A DNA stretch of 64,000 nt. Source: Nitrospira japonica (GTDB lineage Bacteria; Nitrospirota; Thermodesulfovibrionia; UBA6902). The first letter of the stretch is position 1; every line of letters starts with the position of its first letter. This document shows positions 23,950 to 33,918 of this stretch, in pieces. A program made the position numbers and the translations under genes. The stretch is from the NCBI GenBank assembly GCA_020723105.1, contig DYJL01000012.1, positions 1 to 64,000 of the forward strand, read 5' to 3'. The notes under the pieces are model-generated. The model searched no databases. It was not told the origin of the DNA and saw only the letters and a list, made by a program, of their open reading frames with translations.

Positions 23950-24090
23950 TTAATAAGTTTCCGGCCTTATTGCTTAGCCTACTTTATTAGTAAATCTGGA
24001 GGAAGCATGGTAAAAGTCATTTAAAATCTTTTATCAGACATTGGAACAGAGTTCACCATGAATTATCTGGCTTAGTACCGTACAGTTCAG

Positions 24091-25266
24091 CTACAGGGCC
24101 TTCTCAATCCGCTCCACAGCCTCTTTCATCCTCTTGGCTGAAACAGTGAGCGCAAATCTTATATAGCCTTCTCCTGGTGCCCCGAAACCATTGCCCGGGG
24201 TTCCCAGCACGCCGGTTTTTTCGAGCAGATGTGAAACAAAGCTGGATGAATTAAAACCCTTTGGCACCTTGGCCCAGAGATAAAAAGTTGCCTGCGGTTT
24301 TCGGACATCAAAGCCCATCTCCTTCAACCCGCTGAATAAAACATCTCTTCTGGCCTGATATGTATTCCTGATCTTCTCCAATACAGAATCGTCTGTATTG
24401 AGCGCTTCAATGCCAGCCTCCTGTACCGCCTGAAAAATGCCGGAATCAAGATTTGTCTTTATTTTTCCAAGTCCAAATATTGCTTTCGCGTTGCCGACAG
24501 CAAACCCAATCCTCCAGCCGGTCATGTTGTATGTTTTTGAGAGGGAGTGAAATTCTATCCCCACATCTTTAGCCCCTGGTATCTGAAGGAAGCTTAAGGG
24601 TTTTTTATTGTCATAATAAATTTCTGAATATGCGGCATCATGGCAAACGATGATATTGTTCTTTGCTGCAAAAGCAATTACCTCTTTATAAAAGGCTCTG
24701 CTTGCAACAGCAGACGTGGGGTTGTTGGGATAATTAACAAACATGAGCTTTGCTTTCTTGAGAACGCTCTTTGGAATAGCCGTTAAGTCAGGCAGATAAT
24801 TGTTTTTATCGAGCAGCGGCATAATGTGACTTTCCCCGCCTGCAAAGAGAGTGGCAACAGGATAAACAGGGTATCCCGGAGAAGGTACGAGCACGACATC
24901 ACCGGGATCTATAAATGCAAGCGGCATATGTCCGATGCCTTCTTTTGAACCAATTAGCGAAAGGACTTCTGTTTTCGGATCTAAAGATACATTGAATCTT
25001 TTTTTGTACCAGTCTGCAACAGCCTGTCTGAATGAAGGCATTCCTTCGTATGACGGATAACGGTGATGCGCGGGATTGTCAACAGCCTTTTTCATTTTAT
25101 GAACAATATGTTTTGGGGTAGGCATATCAGGGTCGCCGATACTCAAATCTATAAGATCAACACCTTTCTTAACAGCGTCCTGCTTCATTTTGTCAATGGT
25201 CGCAAAAAGATAAGGCGGGAGATCTTTCACCCTTGTGGCCAGGTCTATGGAAAAATTTTTATGCAA
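24091..25266 (-). CDS. dapL: LL-diaminopimelate aminotransferase-type enzyme
   Basis: This 391-residue fold-type I PLP aminotransferase has DLSIGDPDMPTPKHIV at the N-terminus, YPNNPTSAVAS, and HSLSKTYNMTGWRIGFAVGN with the PLP-binding Lys near residue 235. C-terminal RFALTVSAKRM supplies the substrate Arg. It is close to DapL, which converts tetrahydrodipicolinate to LL-DAP in one step. The alanine/aspartate aminotransferase branch (AlaC-like) is the alternative. AGGAGG lies upstream on the minus strand. Confidence 0.82.
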   Translation of the reverse strand: MHKNFSIDLATRVKDLPPYLFATIDKMKQDAVKKGVDLIDLSIGDPDMPTPKHIVHKMKKAVDNPAHHRYPSYEGMPSFRQAVADWYKKRFNVSLDPKTEVLSLIGSKEGIGHMPLAFIDPGDVVLVPSPGYPVYPVATLFAGGESHIMPLLDKNNYLPDLTAIPKSVLKKAKLMFVNYPNNPTSAVASRAFYKEVIAFAAKNNIIVCHDAAYSEIYYDNKKPLSFLQIPGAKDVGIEFHSLSKTYNMTGWRIGFAVGNAKAIFGLGKIKTNLDSGIFQAVQEAGIEALNTDDSVLEKIRNTYQARRDVLFSGLKEMGFDVRKPQATFYLWAKVPKGFNSSSFVSHLLEKTGVLGTPGNGFGAPGEGYIRFALTVSAKRMKEAVERIEKAL

Positions 25267-25358
25267 CTTAACCTCCTGTAAAAGTATCTTGAATTAAAAA
25301 GTTCTCTATTATACGGAGTTTAATTAATTTATTTCAAAATGCCGATATATAAAGTGAT

Positions 25359-26588
25359 ATGTCGGAAAACCGTCAGAGCATACTCTTTGTAGATGATGAG
25401 GAAAATGTCCTTAATTCCCTGCGCAGGCTGCTCTATGACGAACCATGGAACCTGTTTTTTGCAGACAGCGGCAGCAAGGGGCTGGAACTTCTCAAACAGG
25501 AAAACATTGATCTTGTTGTCTCAGATGTGCGCATGCCCCACATGGATGGGATAGCATTTCTGAAGCAGGTAAAGACGCTTTATCCTCATATAGTCCGGGT
25601 CTTTCTTAGCGGGTACGCAGACCGGTCTGCAATCGTGACAGCGTTGTCTGAAGGGTGCGCACAGCAGCTTCTCCCAAAACCCTGGAATGTTGATGAACTA
25701 AAGGCGGTTATTCGCAATGCGCTTTTACAGGCCGGAGAACTTAAAAAGAAAAATATCGGGCTGCAGAAAATTATCAATTCCATAGATTTCCTGACTGCGG
25801 CGCCACAGACATATCTTGAAATAAGAAAATGTTTTTTGCATATAGATACTGTGTCCATAGAAAGCCTTGCTGAAATCATAGAGCCGGATCCTTCGATTTC
25901 TGCAGAACTTCTGCGCTGGGCCAATTCCGCCCTGTTCGGACAGATGCAAAAGGTTGATACAGTTGAGCGGGCCCTGATGATCCTTGGAATAGATATTATC
26001 GAGGGCCTGGTTATTTCGCATTCTGTTTTTACATCCGTAACATCAGTCTCCCGGCCTGAAACCGGTTTCAGCCTGAAAGACTTTCAGGCTCATTCACTGG
26101 CATGCGGTATTCTGGCCAAACTGCTTATCAGCAGGGTAGCGCATGAAGAGCCAAAAAATATTGACAGGGCCTTCACCGCAGGGTTGCTGCATGATGTTGG
26201 GAAACTGGTTGAAGAGGGGTGCCTCACGGATAATTTCAGGAAAGTTGTTGATACGGCCCGCCAGAAAAAATCGTTGTTATTGGAAGCGGAGAATGAAATA
26301 TTAGAGACCACTCATGAAGAGATTGGCAGATGCCTGGCAGAGTGGTGGAGCATGCCCTCATTTTTTGTAAATGCAATACGCTGGCATCATAACCCGCATC
26401 TGTGCAAGATGAACCGCGATATTGTCCAGGCTGTGCATGTGGCTAATGTGCTGGTGCAAAGATTTGGACTGGGAGCCAGCGGCAATTTTTGCATCCCTGA
26501 GGCCTGTCAGGACAGTCTCGAATTCTTTGAACTCACAGAGGATGAGTTGCCCTCTATTAAAGAATCCGTTATTTACTACCTGTCATAA
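25359..26588 (+). CDS. Response regulator with HDOD output domain
   Basis: This 409-residue signalling protein has an N-terminal receiver domain (ILFVDDEENVLNSL; phospho-acceptor Asp in LVVSDVRMPHMDGIAF near residue 56; Lys in LPKPWN). An HDOD domain from about residue 150 follows (IDTVSIESLAEIIEPDPSIS, then AGLLHDVGKLVEEG and HHNPHL). HDOD proteins act in signalling and motility, often without phosphodiesterase activity. No histidine kinase adjoins, so it is an orphan. The gene faces away from dapL. Confidence 0.9.
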   Translation: MSENRQSILFVDDEENVLNSLRRLLYDEPWNLFFADSGSKGLELLKQENIDLVVSDVRMPHMDGIAFLKQVKTLYPHIVRVFLSGYADRSAIVTALSEGCAQQLLPKPWNVDELKAVIRNALLQAGELKKKNIGLQKIINSIDFLTAAPQTYLEIRKCFLHIDTVSIESLAEIIEPDPSISAELLRWANSALFGQMQKVDTVERALMILGIDIIEGLVISHSVFTSVTSVSRPETGFSLKDFQAHSLACGILAKLLISRVAHEEPKNIDRAFTAGLLHDVGKLVEEGCLTDNFRKVVDTARQKKSLLLEAENEILETTHEEIGRCLAEWWSMPSFFVNAIRWHHNPHLCKMNRDIVQAVHVANVLVQRFGLGASGNFCIPEACQDSLEFFELTEDELPSIKESVIYYLS

Positions 26589-26592
26589 TAAC

Positions 26593-26680
26593 AGTAGTTA
26601 GTAGCAAGTAGTTTGTAGTTAAGGATATCGAAAAAGTCCTTTCCCCTTAGCTGCTTACTACTAACTACTTGCTACTTGTT
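26593..26680. repeat. TAGTTAGTAG-word hairpin between convergent genes
   Basis: The left arm GTAGTTAGTAGCAAGTAG... and the right arm ...CTACTAACTACTTGCTAC are reverse complements in blocks. They separate the HDOD gene and ychF, which converge here, so a bidirectional terminator role is plausible. The same words recur at 58217-58300. Confidence 0.75.
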
Positions 26681-26685
26681 ACCGC

Positions 26686-27795
26686 TCACACATTGAACTT
26701 GAAATTAATGATATCACCGTCGCGTACAGGATATGTCTTGCCTTCAAGCCTTGCGAGCCCTTTTTCCTTTACCCTGTTCATGTCCTCTTCGGACGAAATG
26801 AAGTCATTATAGCCCACGACTTCTGCACGGATGAAACCCCGTTCAATGTCTGAATGTATCTTGCCGGCAGCCTGTTGCGCATGGGTTTCTTTATTAATAG
26901 TCCAGGCCTTTACCTCATCCTTGCCGACAGTGAAGAACGAAATAAGCCCGAGGGACTCGTATGAAATTCTGCAGAGTTTATGCATTGCCGGTTCGTCAAT
27001 TCCGAGATCGTCAAGAAAAGCCTTTGCTTCGTCGGGTGGCAACTGGGTAATTTCCATCTCGATCTTTCCGCAGAGAGCTATAACCGGAGGTATTGCACTC
27101 TGCCTGGTCTCTTTGAAATATGCCTCTATTTTATTCTGAAGATCTTTTACCTTATCTGAATTGATATCCTTCTCTCCGATATTAAGCACGATTATCTCCG
27201 GCATGGTTGAAAGGAATTGGTAGGGAAGCATAAGTCTTTTTTCTTCTTCGTTAAATGCAAGGTTTCCGAGGGATATTTCATCTTCAAGCGCTTTTTTGCA
27301 TTTTTGTAAAAACCCCCGGTCAGCCTCATCCTGCTTCTTCCCTTTTTTGGCCTGCTCTTCTATTTTCTGAAGACGTTTCTCGACAAGCTCAAGGTCCCCC
27401 AGAATTAATTCTGCCTCAAATGATTTCACATCCCTGACAGGGTCCATACTCTGCATGGGATGAACAATTGCTTCATCCTCAAAGGCCCTTACAACGTGCA
27501 CGATAGCGTCAGCGTCTTTCATTAAATTGAAGACCTTTGTATTTTGCGAAACATCGCCGGAGGTAATACCGGCATAGTCAACGTATTCTACAGTCGCATA
27601 TGTCGTTTTCTTCGGATTGTAAACAGCAGTCAGCTTCTCAATGCGCGCATCAGGGACCTTGGCCATTCCGATCTGCGGCTCCAGCTCTGGAGAAATTACG
27701 GTTGGGTATGTAGTTGTGGCAAGGTTTAATCCTGTGAGGGCATTAAATACAGTTGTCTTACCGGAATTTGAAAATCCTGTGATTGTTAATTTCAT
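26686..27795 (-). CDS. ychF: YchF/Obg-family nucleotide-binding protein
   Basis: This 369-residue P-loop protein has TITGFSNSGKTTVFNALTG, G3-like VEYVDYAGI, and NIGE in place of NKxD (the NxxE form that gives YchF its ATP preference). The C-terminal TGS-like domain reads HAQQAAGKIHSDIERGFIRA. The P-loop GFSNSGKT differs from the usual GLPNVGKS of YchF. It may therefore be a sister family, but its layout is the same. YchF associates with ribosomes and stress responses. It lies 31 bp upstream of the large hairpin that separates it from hemL. Confidence 0.8.
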   Translation of the reverse strand: MKLTITGFSNSGKTTVFNALTGLNLATTTYPTVISPELEPQIGMAKVPDARIEKLTAVYNPKKTTYATVEYVDYAGITSGDVSQNTKVFNLMKDADAIVHVVRAFEDEAIVHPMQSMDPVRDVKSFEAELILGDLELVEKRLQKIEEQAKKGKKQDEADRGFLQKCKKALEDEISLGNLAFNEEEKRLMLPYQFLSTMPEIIVLNIGEKDINSDKVKDLQNKIEAYFKETRQSAIPPVIALCGKIEMEITQLPPDEAKAFLDDLGIDEPAMHKLCRISYESLGLISFFTVGKDEVKAWTINKETHAQQAAGKIHSDIERGFIRAEVVGYNDFISSEEDMNRVKEKGLARLEGKTYPVRDGDIINFKFNV

Positions 27796-27825
27796 GGTAA
27801 TTTTTAATTAATAAACATATTAACA

Positions 27826-27970
27826 ATCAGCAGATGTTGTGAAAAAATTGTTTTTCGATACCAAAACGTAATATTGAAAAAGTAAGCGTTCAGATTTAAA
27901 TTCAAAGTGATATGCGTAATGCAAACAAAATTTATCGAGTTAAACAATTTTTTGAACAATGTCTGCTGAT
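27826..27970. repeat. Long inverted-repeat element between ychF and hemL
   Basis: ATCAGCAGATGTTGTGAAAA on the left and its near reverse complement, ending GAACAATGTCTGCTGAT, on the right form arms of about 28 bp with a loop region of about 88 bp. The inner part is AT-rich and has no ORF. It resembles the 33908-34081 element in form. It could be a non-autonomous mobile element or a strong RNA hairpin. Confidence 0.7.
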
Positions 27971-27978
27971 GAAGTTAG

Positions 27979-29277
27979 TTATTTTATCTCCTTGAATGTT
28001 TCATATGCCGCTCGTACGGTGTTGTCTATGTCAGCGTTTGAATGTGCAAGGGACATAAAGCCGGCCTCAAACTGTGAAGGTGCCAGATTGACGCCCCGGT
28101 CCAGCATTTTCAGGAAGAACCTGGCGAATTTTACCTTGTCTGCTTTTTTTGCAGTGGACCAGTCAACCACATCTTCGTCAGTGAAATATGTGCAGAACAT
28201 TGTTCCGGCTCTGTAAAATTTCGTTTTTATGCCCGCACGCCGCGCAGCATCTTTTAAGGCCTCTTCAAGGGCCTCTGCTTTACTTAGCAGTTTCTTGTAA
28301 TTTTCCGGTTTGGATAAAATCTTTAATGTCTCTATTCCAGCAGTCATTGCAAGCGGATTTCCTGAAAGCGTGCCGGCCTGATATACCGGCCCTTCCGGAG
28401 CAACCATCTTCATGATATCTTTTCTGCCGCCGTATGCTCCCACAGGCAGTCCGCCTCCTATCACTTTCCCAAGGCATGTCATGTCAGGTTTTATTTTATA
28501 TGCCTTTTGTGCCCCGCCGTAGGACACCCTGAAGCCTGTCATTACTTCATCAAATATCAGAATCACGCCGTACTTTGTCGTCAGCTTTCTCAGGCCTTCA
28601 AGAAAGCCTGGCTGGGGCAGGACACAGCCGATGTTTCCAACTACTGGTTCGATGATGACGCATGCGATATTTTTTGCATTCTTCTCCAAGATATTTTTCA
28701 CGGCCTTTAAATCATTAAAAGGCAGTGTTATCGTATTCCTTGCATAATCCTTCGGGACTCCCGGGCTGTCAGGCACGCCAAAGGTCGCTGCTCCGGAACC
28801 AGCTTTGACAAGAAGCCCATCCGCATGACCGTGGTAGCAGCCCTCAAATTTTATTATCTTATCCCTGCCTGTAAATCCGCGTGCAACCCTTATTGCGCTC
28901 ATCGTCGCCTCTGTACCGGAGTTGACCATCCTTACTATTTCTATAGATGGATATGCCTTGCGTATCATCTCAGCAAGCTCTATCTCAAGCGGAGTTGGCG
29001 CACCGTAGCTTGTGCCTCTTTCACAGGCTTTCCGAAGTGCTTTAATGACAGTTGGATGTGAATGACCAATTATCATCGGCCCCCATGAAAGCACATAGTC
29101 TATGTATTCGTTTCCGTCAACATCATAAATCTTTGAGCCCTTTGCCGACTGGATGAAAACCGGATGTCCCCCAACAGCCTTGAAAGCCCGTACCGGGCTG
29201 TTTACTCCGCCGGGGATGATGTGTTTTGCTTTGTTAAAGAGTGCTTTTGATTTTGTGTGGCTTAATTGCATAACCAA
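27979..29277 (-). CDS. hemL: Glutamate-1-semialdehyde 2,1-aminomutase
   Basis: This 432-residue PLP enzyme converts glutamate-1-semialdehyde to 5-aminolevulinate in haem synthesis. [14 protein letters not shown] is near residue 20, [16 protein letters not shown] near 117, DEVMTGFR binds PLP, and the Schiff-base Lys lies in [16 protein letters not shown] near 268. The length is typical. Spacing shows no operon with ychF because the 145-bp hairpin element lies between them. Confidence 0.95.
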   Translation of the reverse strand: MVMQLSHTKSKALFNKAKHIIPGGVNSPVRAFKAVGGHPVFIQSAKGSKIYDVDGNEYIDYVLSWGPMIIGHSHPTVIKALRKACERGTSYGAPTPLEIELAEMIRKAYPSIEIVRMVNSGTEATMSAIRVARGFTGRDKIIKFEGCYHGHADGLLVKAGSGAATFGVPDSPGVPKDYARNTITLPFNDLKAVKNILEKNAKNIACVIIEPVVGNIGCVLPQPGFLEGLRKLTTKYGVILIFDEVMTGFRVSYGGAQKAYKIKPDMTCLGKVIGGGLPVGAYGGRKDIMKMVAPEGPVYQAGTLSGNPLAMTAGIETLKILSKPENYKKLLSKAEALEEALKDAARRAGIKTKFYRAGTMFCTYFTDEDVVDWSTAKKADKVKFARFFLKMLDRGVNLAPSQFEAGFMSLAHSNADIDNTVRAAYETFKEIK

Positions 29278-29308
29278 CTCCTGTATTAAGTTAATTTAAG
29301 ATGTTTAA

Positions 29309-29914
29309 TCAGTGGCCTCCCATGCCTGGCATACCACCCGGCATGCTCATCTTTTTATAACCCGCGGGTATTTCAAACATGGAATCAGGAACATCTCCCA
29401 GTTTAATATTTTTCCAGGTAACAGTGGCTTTTTTATCTTCCTCCTGCCATTTAACCGGAAAATTGTTCAGGTCTTTTGCTTCCCAAATGAACCCGGAGCT
29501 TTCCTTCTTGCCGTTTCTGGTCATGATTACATGATATTTTTTTGAGGGATGACCGTCTACATTCTCATCGGCAAGGAACTTCTTCTCCATCTTTACATCG
29601 GGGTCTGTCAGTCTGGAAGTTATGTCCTCTTTCTGTATCATAAGAGGCATCTCCATATATATCTTCTCATCGGGCATAAGCATCCACATCACCTTCTTGT
29701 CACTCCTTATAATGTTAATGACTTTTTGCCCTTGCTCACTGACTTCCATCCTCTGTTTTTGGCCCTTTGCATACATGTGTGATTTATGAATTCCCTCATT
29801 AGTTTCTGTCACAAGGTCCGCGGAATATACGCTTATGTCCGCCGCCAGGACCCCGGCGGTCATGAAAATATAAAGCAATACGACACAGAAAAAACCCGAA
29901 ATCAACTTTAACAT
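29309..29914 (-). CDS. Exported DUF4412-type protein
   Basis: This 201-residue secreted protein has a clear signal peptide (residues 1-24, FCVVLLYIFMTAGVLA). The mature part is a LolA-like fold: YSADLVTETNEGIHKSHMYAKG, MLMPDEKIYMEMPLM, FIWEAKDLNNFPVKW. DUF4412 proteins have this layout and no known activity. It ends in a Met/Gly-rich tail (MSMPGGMPGMGGH) that may bind metal such as copper. It lies just upstream of hemL on the same strand. Confidence 0.75.
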   Translation of the reverse strand: MLKLISGFFCVVLLYIFMTAGVLAADISVYSADLVTETNEGIHKSHMYAKGQKQRMEVSEQGQKVINIIRSDKKVMWMLMPDEKIYMEMPLMIQKEDITSRLTDPDVKMEKKFLADENVDGHPSKKYHVIMTRNGKKESSGFIWEAKDLNNFPVKWQEEDKKATVTWKNIKLGDVPDSMFEIPAGYKKMSMPGGMPGMGGH

Positions 29915-30014
29915 GCTGCCTCCTTGCAGTTTTTTATGATAAAAATTAAAGCTATGATAACATCAGGGAATTCAAAAAACAAAGCAGAAGTATCTTCATC
30001 GGACAGTCGCTCCT

Positions 30015-30203
30015 TCAATCTTCCTCAAGCGTAATTGCTTCCACCGGACAATTCTCCTCAGCGGCTTCGCAGCAGTCTGCAAACTCACAGCCTTCCGGAT
30101 CCACAACCTTTGATTTATCGTCAATAAGCTGAAATACGGCCGGACATATTTCAGCACAGTTGCCGCACCCTGTGCACAAGTCTTCGTCAACAACAGGTCT
30201 CAT
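30015..30203 (-). CDS. Single-cluster ferredoxin
   Basis: This 62-residue acidic ferredoxin has CTGCGNCAEICP near residue 10 and NCPVEAI near 51 giving one [4Fe-4S] cluster. Extra Cys at EGCEFADCC could form a disulfide, as in Thermotoga or Desulfovibrio single-cluster ferredoxins. Its start overlaps the end of the deoxyhypusine synthase-like gene by 4 bp, so the two are cotranslated. Confidence 0.9.
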   Translation of the reverse strand: MRPVVDEDLCTGCGNCAEICPAVFQLIDDKSKVVDPEGCEFADCCEAAEENCPVEAITLEED

Positions 30204-31150
30204 GCTTTGTTTATTTCCTCCATCACTGCCGCAGCCAATAGCGGGAACATTATTTCATGATGTCCGGTTAATGCATATGATTTGCCGCCTGAAAGGACGG
30301 GTCGTCTCAGGACATTTTCACGGGTCCTGTAATGCTGGATAAAATCCATATTTACAGTAGTGAAATTTTTCACATCATATTTAAGATTCCTTGTAACGGC
30401 GATCGCCTTTAAAAACACCTCTGGCATTATTACTGCCGAACCGAGGTTAATGTAAACGCCTCCCTTGAGGTCCGAAACAACGGATGAAAAAAGTCTGAAA
30501 TCTCTCATGCTGCCTTCGCCAATGGCTCTGCCGTCAGTTGCCGGATGCATATGGATAATATCCGTTCCCAGTGCAACATGCACTGTTGCCGGCATATTCA
30601 GCCGTGCTGCTGCTGCAAGGATGCTTAATTCTTTATACACAGCCCTGCTTTTCAATATATGTTCGCCTACGGCCTTGCCGATTCCATAACCTTTTTTAAC
30701 GCCGCTGTTAATGGCCCGGTTTAATTGCACTCCGGTTTCCTCTGCCATACCGAAAACCCCCCTGCATAATTCAATGTCAACATCTTCCGAGGTATGTCCC
30801 ATCAGGCTCATTTCAAAATCATGGACAATACAGGCGCCGTTTAAGGCAATGGCAGTGATTGCTTTGTTCTCCATCAGGTTGATAATAATCGGCGTTAACC
30901 CGACTTTAATTGGATGAGCGCCCATGCCGAGGATTACAGGCCGGTCCTTTTTTCTTGCATTGATTATGGCATTTACTACCGCTTTAAAATCTTTTGCCGC
31001 GAGTATATCAGGTAGGCTGGAAAGAAAGTCATGGAAGCTTTTCTTTTTAAAAGGTGATCCGACTTTATCGAGATAAACCTTGCTCTTTCTCGATTTCAAC
31101 TTGCAGGTTGTTATCTTTTTCAGTGAGATGGGTCTGTATTTTTCAGGCAC
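30200..31150 (-). CDS. Deoxyhypusine synthase-like protein of unknown function
   Basis: This 316-residue protein has VILGMGAHPIKVGLTPIIIN, NGACIVHDFEMSLMGHTSED and HVALGTDIIHMHPATDGRAI. The Gly/His/Asp pattern in the NGACIVHDFE block recalls the NAD-binding deoxyhypusine synthase family seen in scattered bacteria, where its role is not lysine modification of eIF5A. I can offer no certain reaction. The C-terminus has VMEEINKA. It overlaps the ferredoxin gene, hinting at a redox partner, which is inference. Confidence 0.6.
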   Translation of the reverse strand: MPEKYRPISLKKITTCKLKSRKSKVYLDKVGSPFKKKSFHDFLSSLPDILAAKDFKAVVNAIINARKKDRPVILGMGAHPIKVGLTPIIINLMENKAITAIALNGACIVHDFEMSLMGHTSEDVDIELCRGVFGMAEETGVQLNRAINSGVKKGYGIGKAVGEHILKSRAVYKELSILAAAARLNMPATVHVALGTDIIHMHPATDGRAIGEGSMRDFRLFSSVVSDLKGGVYINLGSAVIMPEVFLKAIAVTRNLKYDVKNFTTVNMDFIQHYRTRENVLRRPVLSGGKSYALTGHHEIMFPLLAAAVMEEINKA

Positions 31151-31212
31151 ACAAAAATATAACGTGCCAGAAATGAATAGTCAAGAGAGAGAGGCCGTGC
31201 TTTAAATATTTG

Positions 31213-32361
31213 TCAGTTATTAAACCAGCCCGCCTGTCTTTTTAAATCCTCAACTATATCAGGCAAGCCGGCTGTGGTTTGCTTTAATCTGTTCATCTCG
31301 TTCAGCGTTTCCTGCAGGGAACTATTTATATTTCCGACAATATCCTCTTTAATTTCTGTCCTGTCATTAACCAGGTTATTTATCCCTTTAGCTGCGTCTA
31401 TGGCCCTGTTAGTGGTAGATGAGATGGAATCAAAACATTGAGTAATGGCGGTCATGAGTTTGATGGTCTTGTCAACTTCTTCTTTGCTTTTTCCGACTTT
31501 CTCTACAGAGGTCTGTGACTCGGACTGTATTAATTTGATCTTCTGGGTAATCTCTTCAGAGGAACTTGCAGTTTTGTCAGCAAGCTTTTTTACTTCACCT
31601 GCTACAACGGCAAATCCCCTGCCATGTTCTCCTGCTCTTGCAGCCTCTATTGCGGCATTCAGCGCAAGAAGGTTTGTCTGACTGGCAATATCAGTGATTA
31701 CTGAGATAATTTCTTCGATTTCTTCTGATCTGCTGCCAAGAGTATTAATGGTCTGGGAGGCGTCGTTAATTACAGTAGAAATGCGTTCCAGAGAATTTAA
31801 TGTATACTTGTTTGTGTCTTTTCCATATGATGCAAGTTCTGATATTTCGTCTACTATCTCCGAAATATTTGCCACGTTATTTTCTATCTCGTTTACGGTT
31901 CTGGACATTTCTGATATGGAGTTTAGCACTACCCTGTTTTCCTGAATCGTTACATCGGTGTTTGTCATAAGCTCATTGGAAACCGAAGAGAGTTCTTCAG
32001 TCATTGATGATAGATTGGTCAGGCCCTGTTTGATGTTGGCAGCCTTTGATGTCAGCCCGTCTCTGAATTCATGAAAAGCCTGGTCCACTTCTTTCAAAGT
32101 CCCGCTATGAGTATCAATGGCAATACCTGTAAAATCGCCTCGGGCCATGAGATTAAATGCCTGTGTGATTGTATCAACAGGCTGTGTTATGCCGGATAAG
32201 AGGCGGGAAGAAAGGAATATAAGAATTGCTGCGGTTATTATACCTCCGGCGATGTAGCCAAATCTTAAGACATAAGAGTCGTTTAAAATCCCCTGTCCAA
32301 CTATAATTCCAGCTACCAGCGCACCTATGATAAGGCAAAAGAATAGCAGATTTTTTTTCAT
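31213..32361 (-). CDS. Methyl-accepting chemotaxis protein with almost no periplasmic domain
   Basis: This 382-residue chemoreceptor has two membrane helices close together (residues about 5-23 and 32-50), so there is no room for a periplasmic ligand domain. A HAMP-like stretch ([22 protein letters not shown]) follows, then the conserved signalling hairpin [20 protein letters not shown] with [15 protein letters not shown]. It lacks the usual C-terminal CheR pentapeptide. It probably reports membrane or cytosolic state. There are no che genes alongside, and the promoter-side flank holds a palindromic element. Confidence 0.88.
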   Translation of the reverse strand: MKKNLLFFCLIIGALVAGIIVGQGILNDSYVLRFGYIAGGIITAAILIFLSSRLLSGITQPVDTITQAFNLMARGDFTGIAIDTHSGTLKEVDQAFHEFRDGLTSKAANIKQGLTNLSSMTEELSSVSNELMTNTDVTIQENRVVLNSISEMSRTVNEIENNVANISEIVDEISELASYGKDTNKYTLNSLERISTVINDASQTINTLGSRSEEIEEIISVITDIASQTNLLALNAAIEAARAGEHGRGFAVVAGEVKKLADKTASSSEEITQKIKLIQSESQTSVEKVGKSKEEVDKTIKLMTAITQCFDSISSTTNRAIDAAKGINNLVNDRTEIKEDIVGNINSSLQETLNEMNRLKQTTAGLPDIVEDLKRQAGWFNN

Positions 32362-32508
32362 ATATGTCTTCCTGTTCCCTTAGTAACAAAATGAAACATA
32401 ATACATGTGTCTGAAATCTATATAACTTTCTTTATAGTTATCGGTTTTTTTCATATAAACTTTAATCTTATTTCAGCTAATTCATGGTGAACTCTGTTGC
32501 AATGGTTG

Positions 32509-32673
32509 CAGACATGGAAGGCTGGGAAAGAATTTCTATACGACACATTTAAAAAGAGATTAGGGGATAGGGAGTAGGGGGTAGAAGAAAAGAAATAAGG
32601 AAAACAGCTTGAGGCAAAAATGTAATATGCTGTTTGTCGTTTATAGAAATTCTGGAACAGGCTGCCATGTCTG
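32509..32673. repeat. Copy A of a palindrome-inserted element, about 160 bp
   Basis: The outer arms CAGACATGG/CCATGTCTG are unique to this copy. Next inward come the shared ends GGCTGG...GAATTTCTATACGAC and ...TATAGAAATTCTGGAACAGGC, and a variable filler of TAGGGGATAGGGAGTAGGG words. Copies B (43600-43760) and C (48200-48360) have the same design. Together with AT-rich flanks it fills the 448-bp gap before the peptidase; I see no gene in it. Confidence 0.8.
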
Positions 32674-32808
32674 ATAAAAGATCTTAAACAAATTTTACAA
32701 AGAAGGAAGCATGGCTTCCTCCTATCAATCTGCGATTCCATGATTGATTAAAGGCTGAAAACAGCGGCCTTTGATTATTCCTGCGGGAATATGATATTTT
32801 CGTAAGCC

Positions 32809-33918
32809 ATGAGAGACCTACTTAGTAAGCCTGTTGACAACATATTCAAAATCAATCTTGGAGTAAAAAAAACAGAAAGGGTTATTGTTTTTACAGATGG
32901 ATATAGTAAAAAATTGCAAAAAATCACCAGGCGTATAGCCGAAGCCGGAAAAGGTTTTACTGATGATATCAGATACATTGAATACCCGCCAACAGGCTGT
33001 CACGGTGTTGAACCACCGGAAGCAATATGGGCCGGGGCCTTTGGCAATAATGTTTACAGCAAATTAAAACAGCAGAAACTTATGGTCCCTCTCCTTTCCA
33101 AAAAGACCACGGAGGAACAAAACAGAAAAATAGAAAAAATAATCCTGGTGCATAAAAAAGAAGCGGTGCATGCCATAGCAGCGCTTTCATATTTTTCTAC
33201 AAGCCATACACGCTTCAGGCATTACCTGAACAGACTCTGCGGGACCAGATATGCAAGCATGCCCCTTTTTGATGAACAAATGCTTAAAGGCGCTATGAGG
33301 GTGGACTATACAATAATGCGGGAAAGAACGGAAGGTATTGCAAGGCTTGTGAATAAGGCAGAGTGGATCGAAATTGAAACCCCAAATGGAACGTATATGG
33401 CTTTTTCAAAAAAAGGCCGGGAGGCAAAAGCAGATACTGGCATCATCACAGAGCCGGGAACCTTCAGCAACCTGCCGGCAGGCGAGGTCTTTCTCGCTCC
33501 TCTTGAAGGCACTGCAAACGGCAAGCTTATGCTTGAATGGGCGCCAACCAGAAAATTAAAAAGCCCTGTAACCCTTCACATTGAAAACGGACAGGTTGCA
33601 AAGATAGACGGGAAAGAGAAATATGCAGCATATTTGCAAGAGAAACTTCTTGAGAAAAAAGAAAATGCAAACATTGCCGAACTCGGAATAGGGACCAATG
33701 ACAGGGCTTCAAGGCCTGACAATATTCTCGAGTCGGAAAAAATATTCGGCACTATCCATATTGCGCTTGGAGACAACAGTTCTTTTGGCGGAAGGATAAG
33801 CACTCCTTTTCATCAGGACTTTGTTTTTTTTAAGCCTACAGTAACATTGCTTCATAAAAAGGGCAGCAAAAGTATCCTGCTGAAAAACGGAAAGCCGCTT
33901 AACCCACATTATTCATAA
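32809..33918 (+). CDS. M29-family aminopeptidase-like protein
   Basis: This 369-residue protein has the tail of the M29 (AmpS/AmpT) metallopeptidases: GEVFLAPLEGTANGKLMLEW, AELGIGTNDRASRPDN and TIHIALGDNSSFGG supply the Glu/His metal ligands of the family. The N-terminal half (RVIVFTDGYSKKLQKITRRI) also fits that fold. Family members cut N-terminal residues from peptides. It stands alone on the plus strand. Its stop codon lies within the left arm of a large inverted repeat. Confidence 0.72.
   Translation: MRDLLSKPVDNIFKINLGVKKTERVIVFTDGYSKKLQKITRRIAEAGKGFTDDIRYIEYPPTGCHGVEPPEAIWAGAFGNNVYSKLKQQKLMVPLLSKKTTEEQNRKIEKIILVHKKEAVHAIAALSYFSTSHTRFRHYLNRLCGTRYASMPLFDEQMLKGAMRVDYTIMRERTEGIARLVNKAEWIEIETPNGTYMAFSKKGREAKADTGIITEPGTFSNLPAGEVFLAPLEGTANGKLMLEWAPTRKLKSPVTLHIENGQVAKIDGKEKYAAYLQEKLLEKKENANIAELGIGTNDRASRPDNILESEKIFGTIHIALGDNSSFGGRISTPFHQDFVFFKPTVTLLHKKGSKSILLKNGKPLNPHYS

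Noticed and set aside
26593-26680. CRISPR array among the TAGTTAGTAG repeats
   Set aside because: No regular direct repeats with unique spacers exist; the units are inverted arms. No cas genes are seen.
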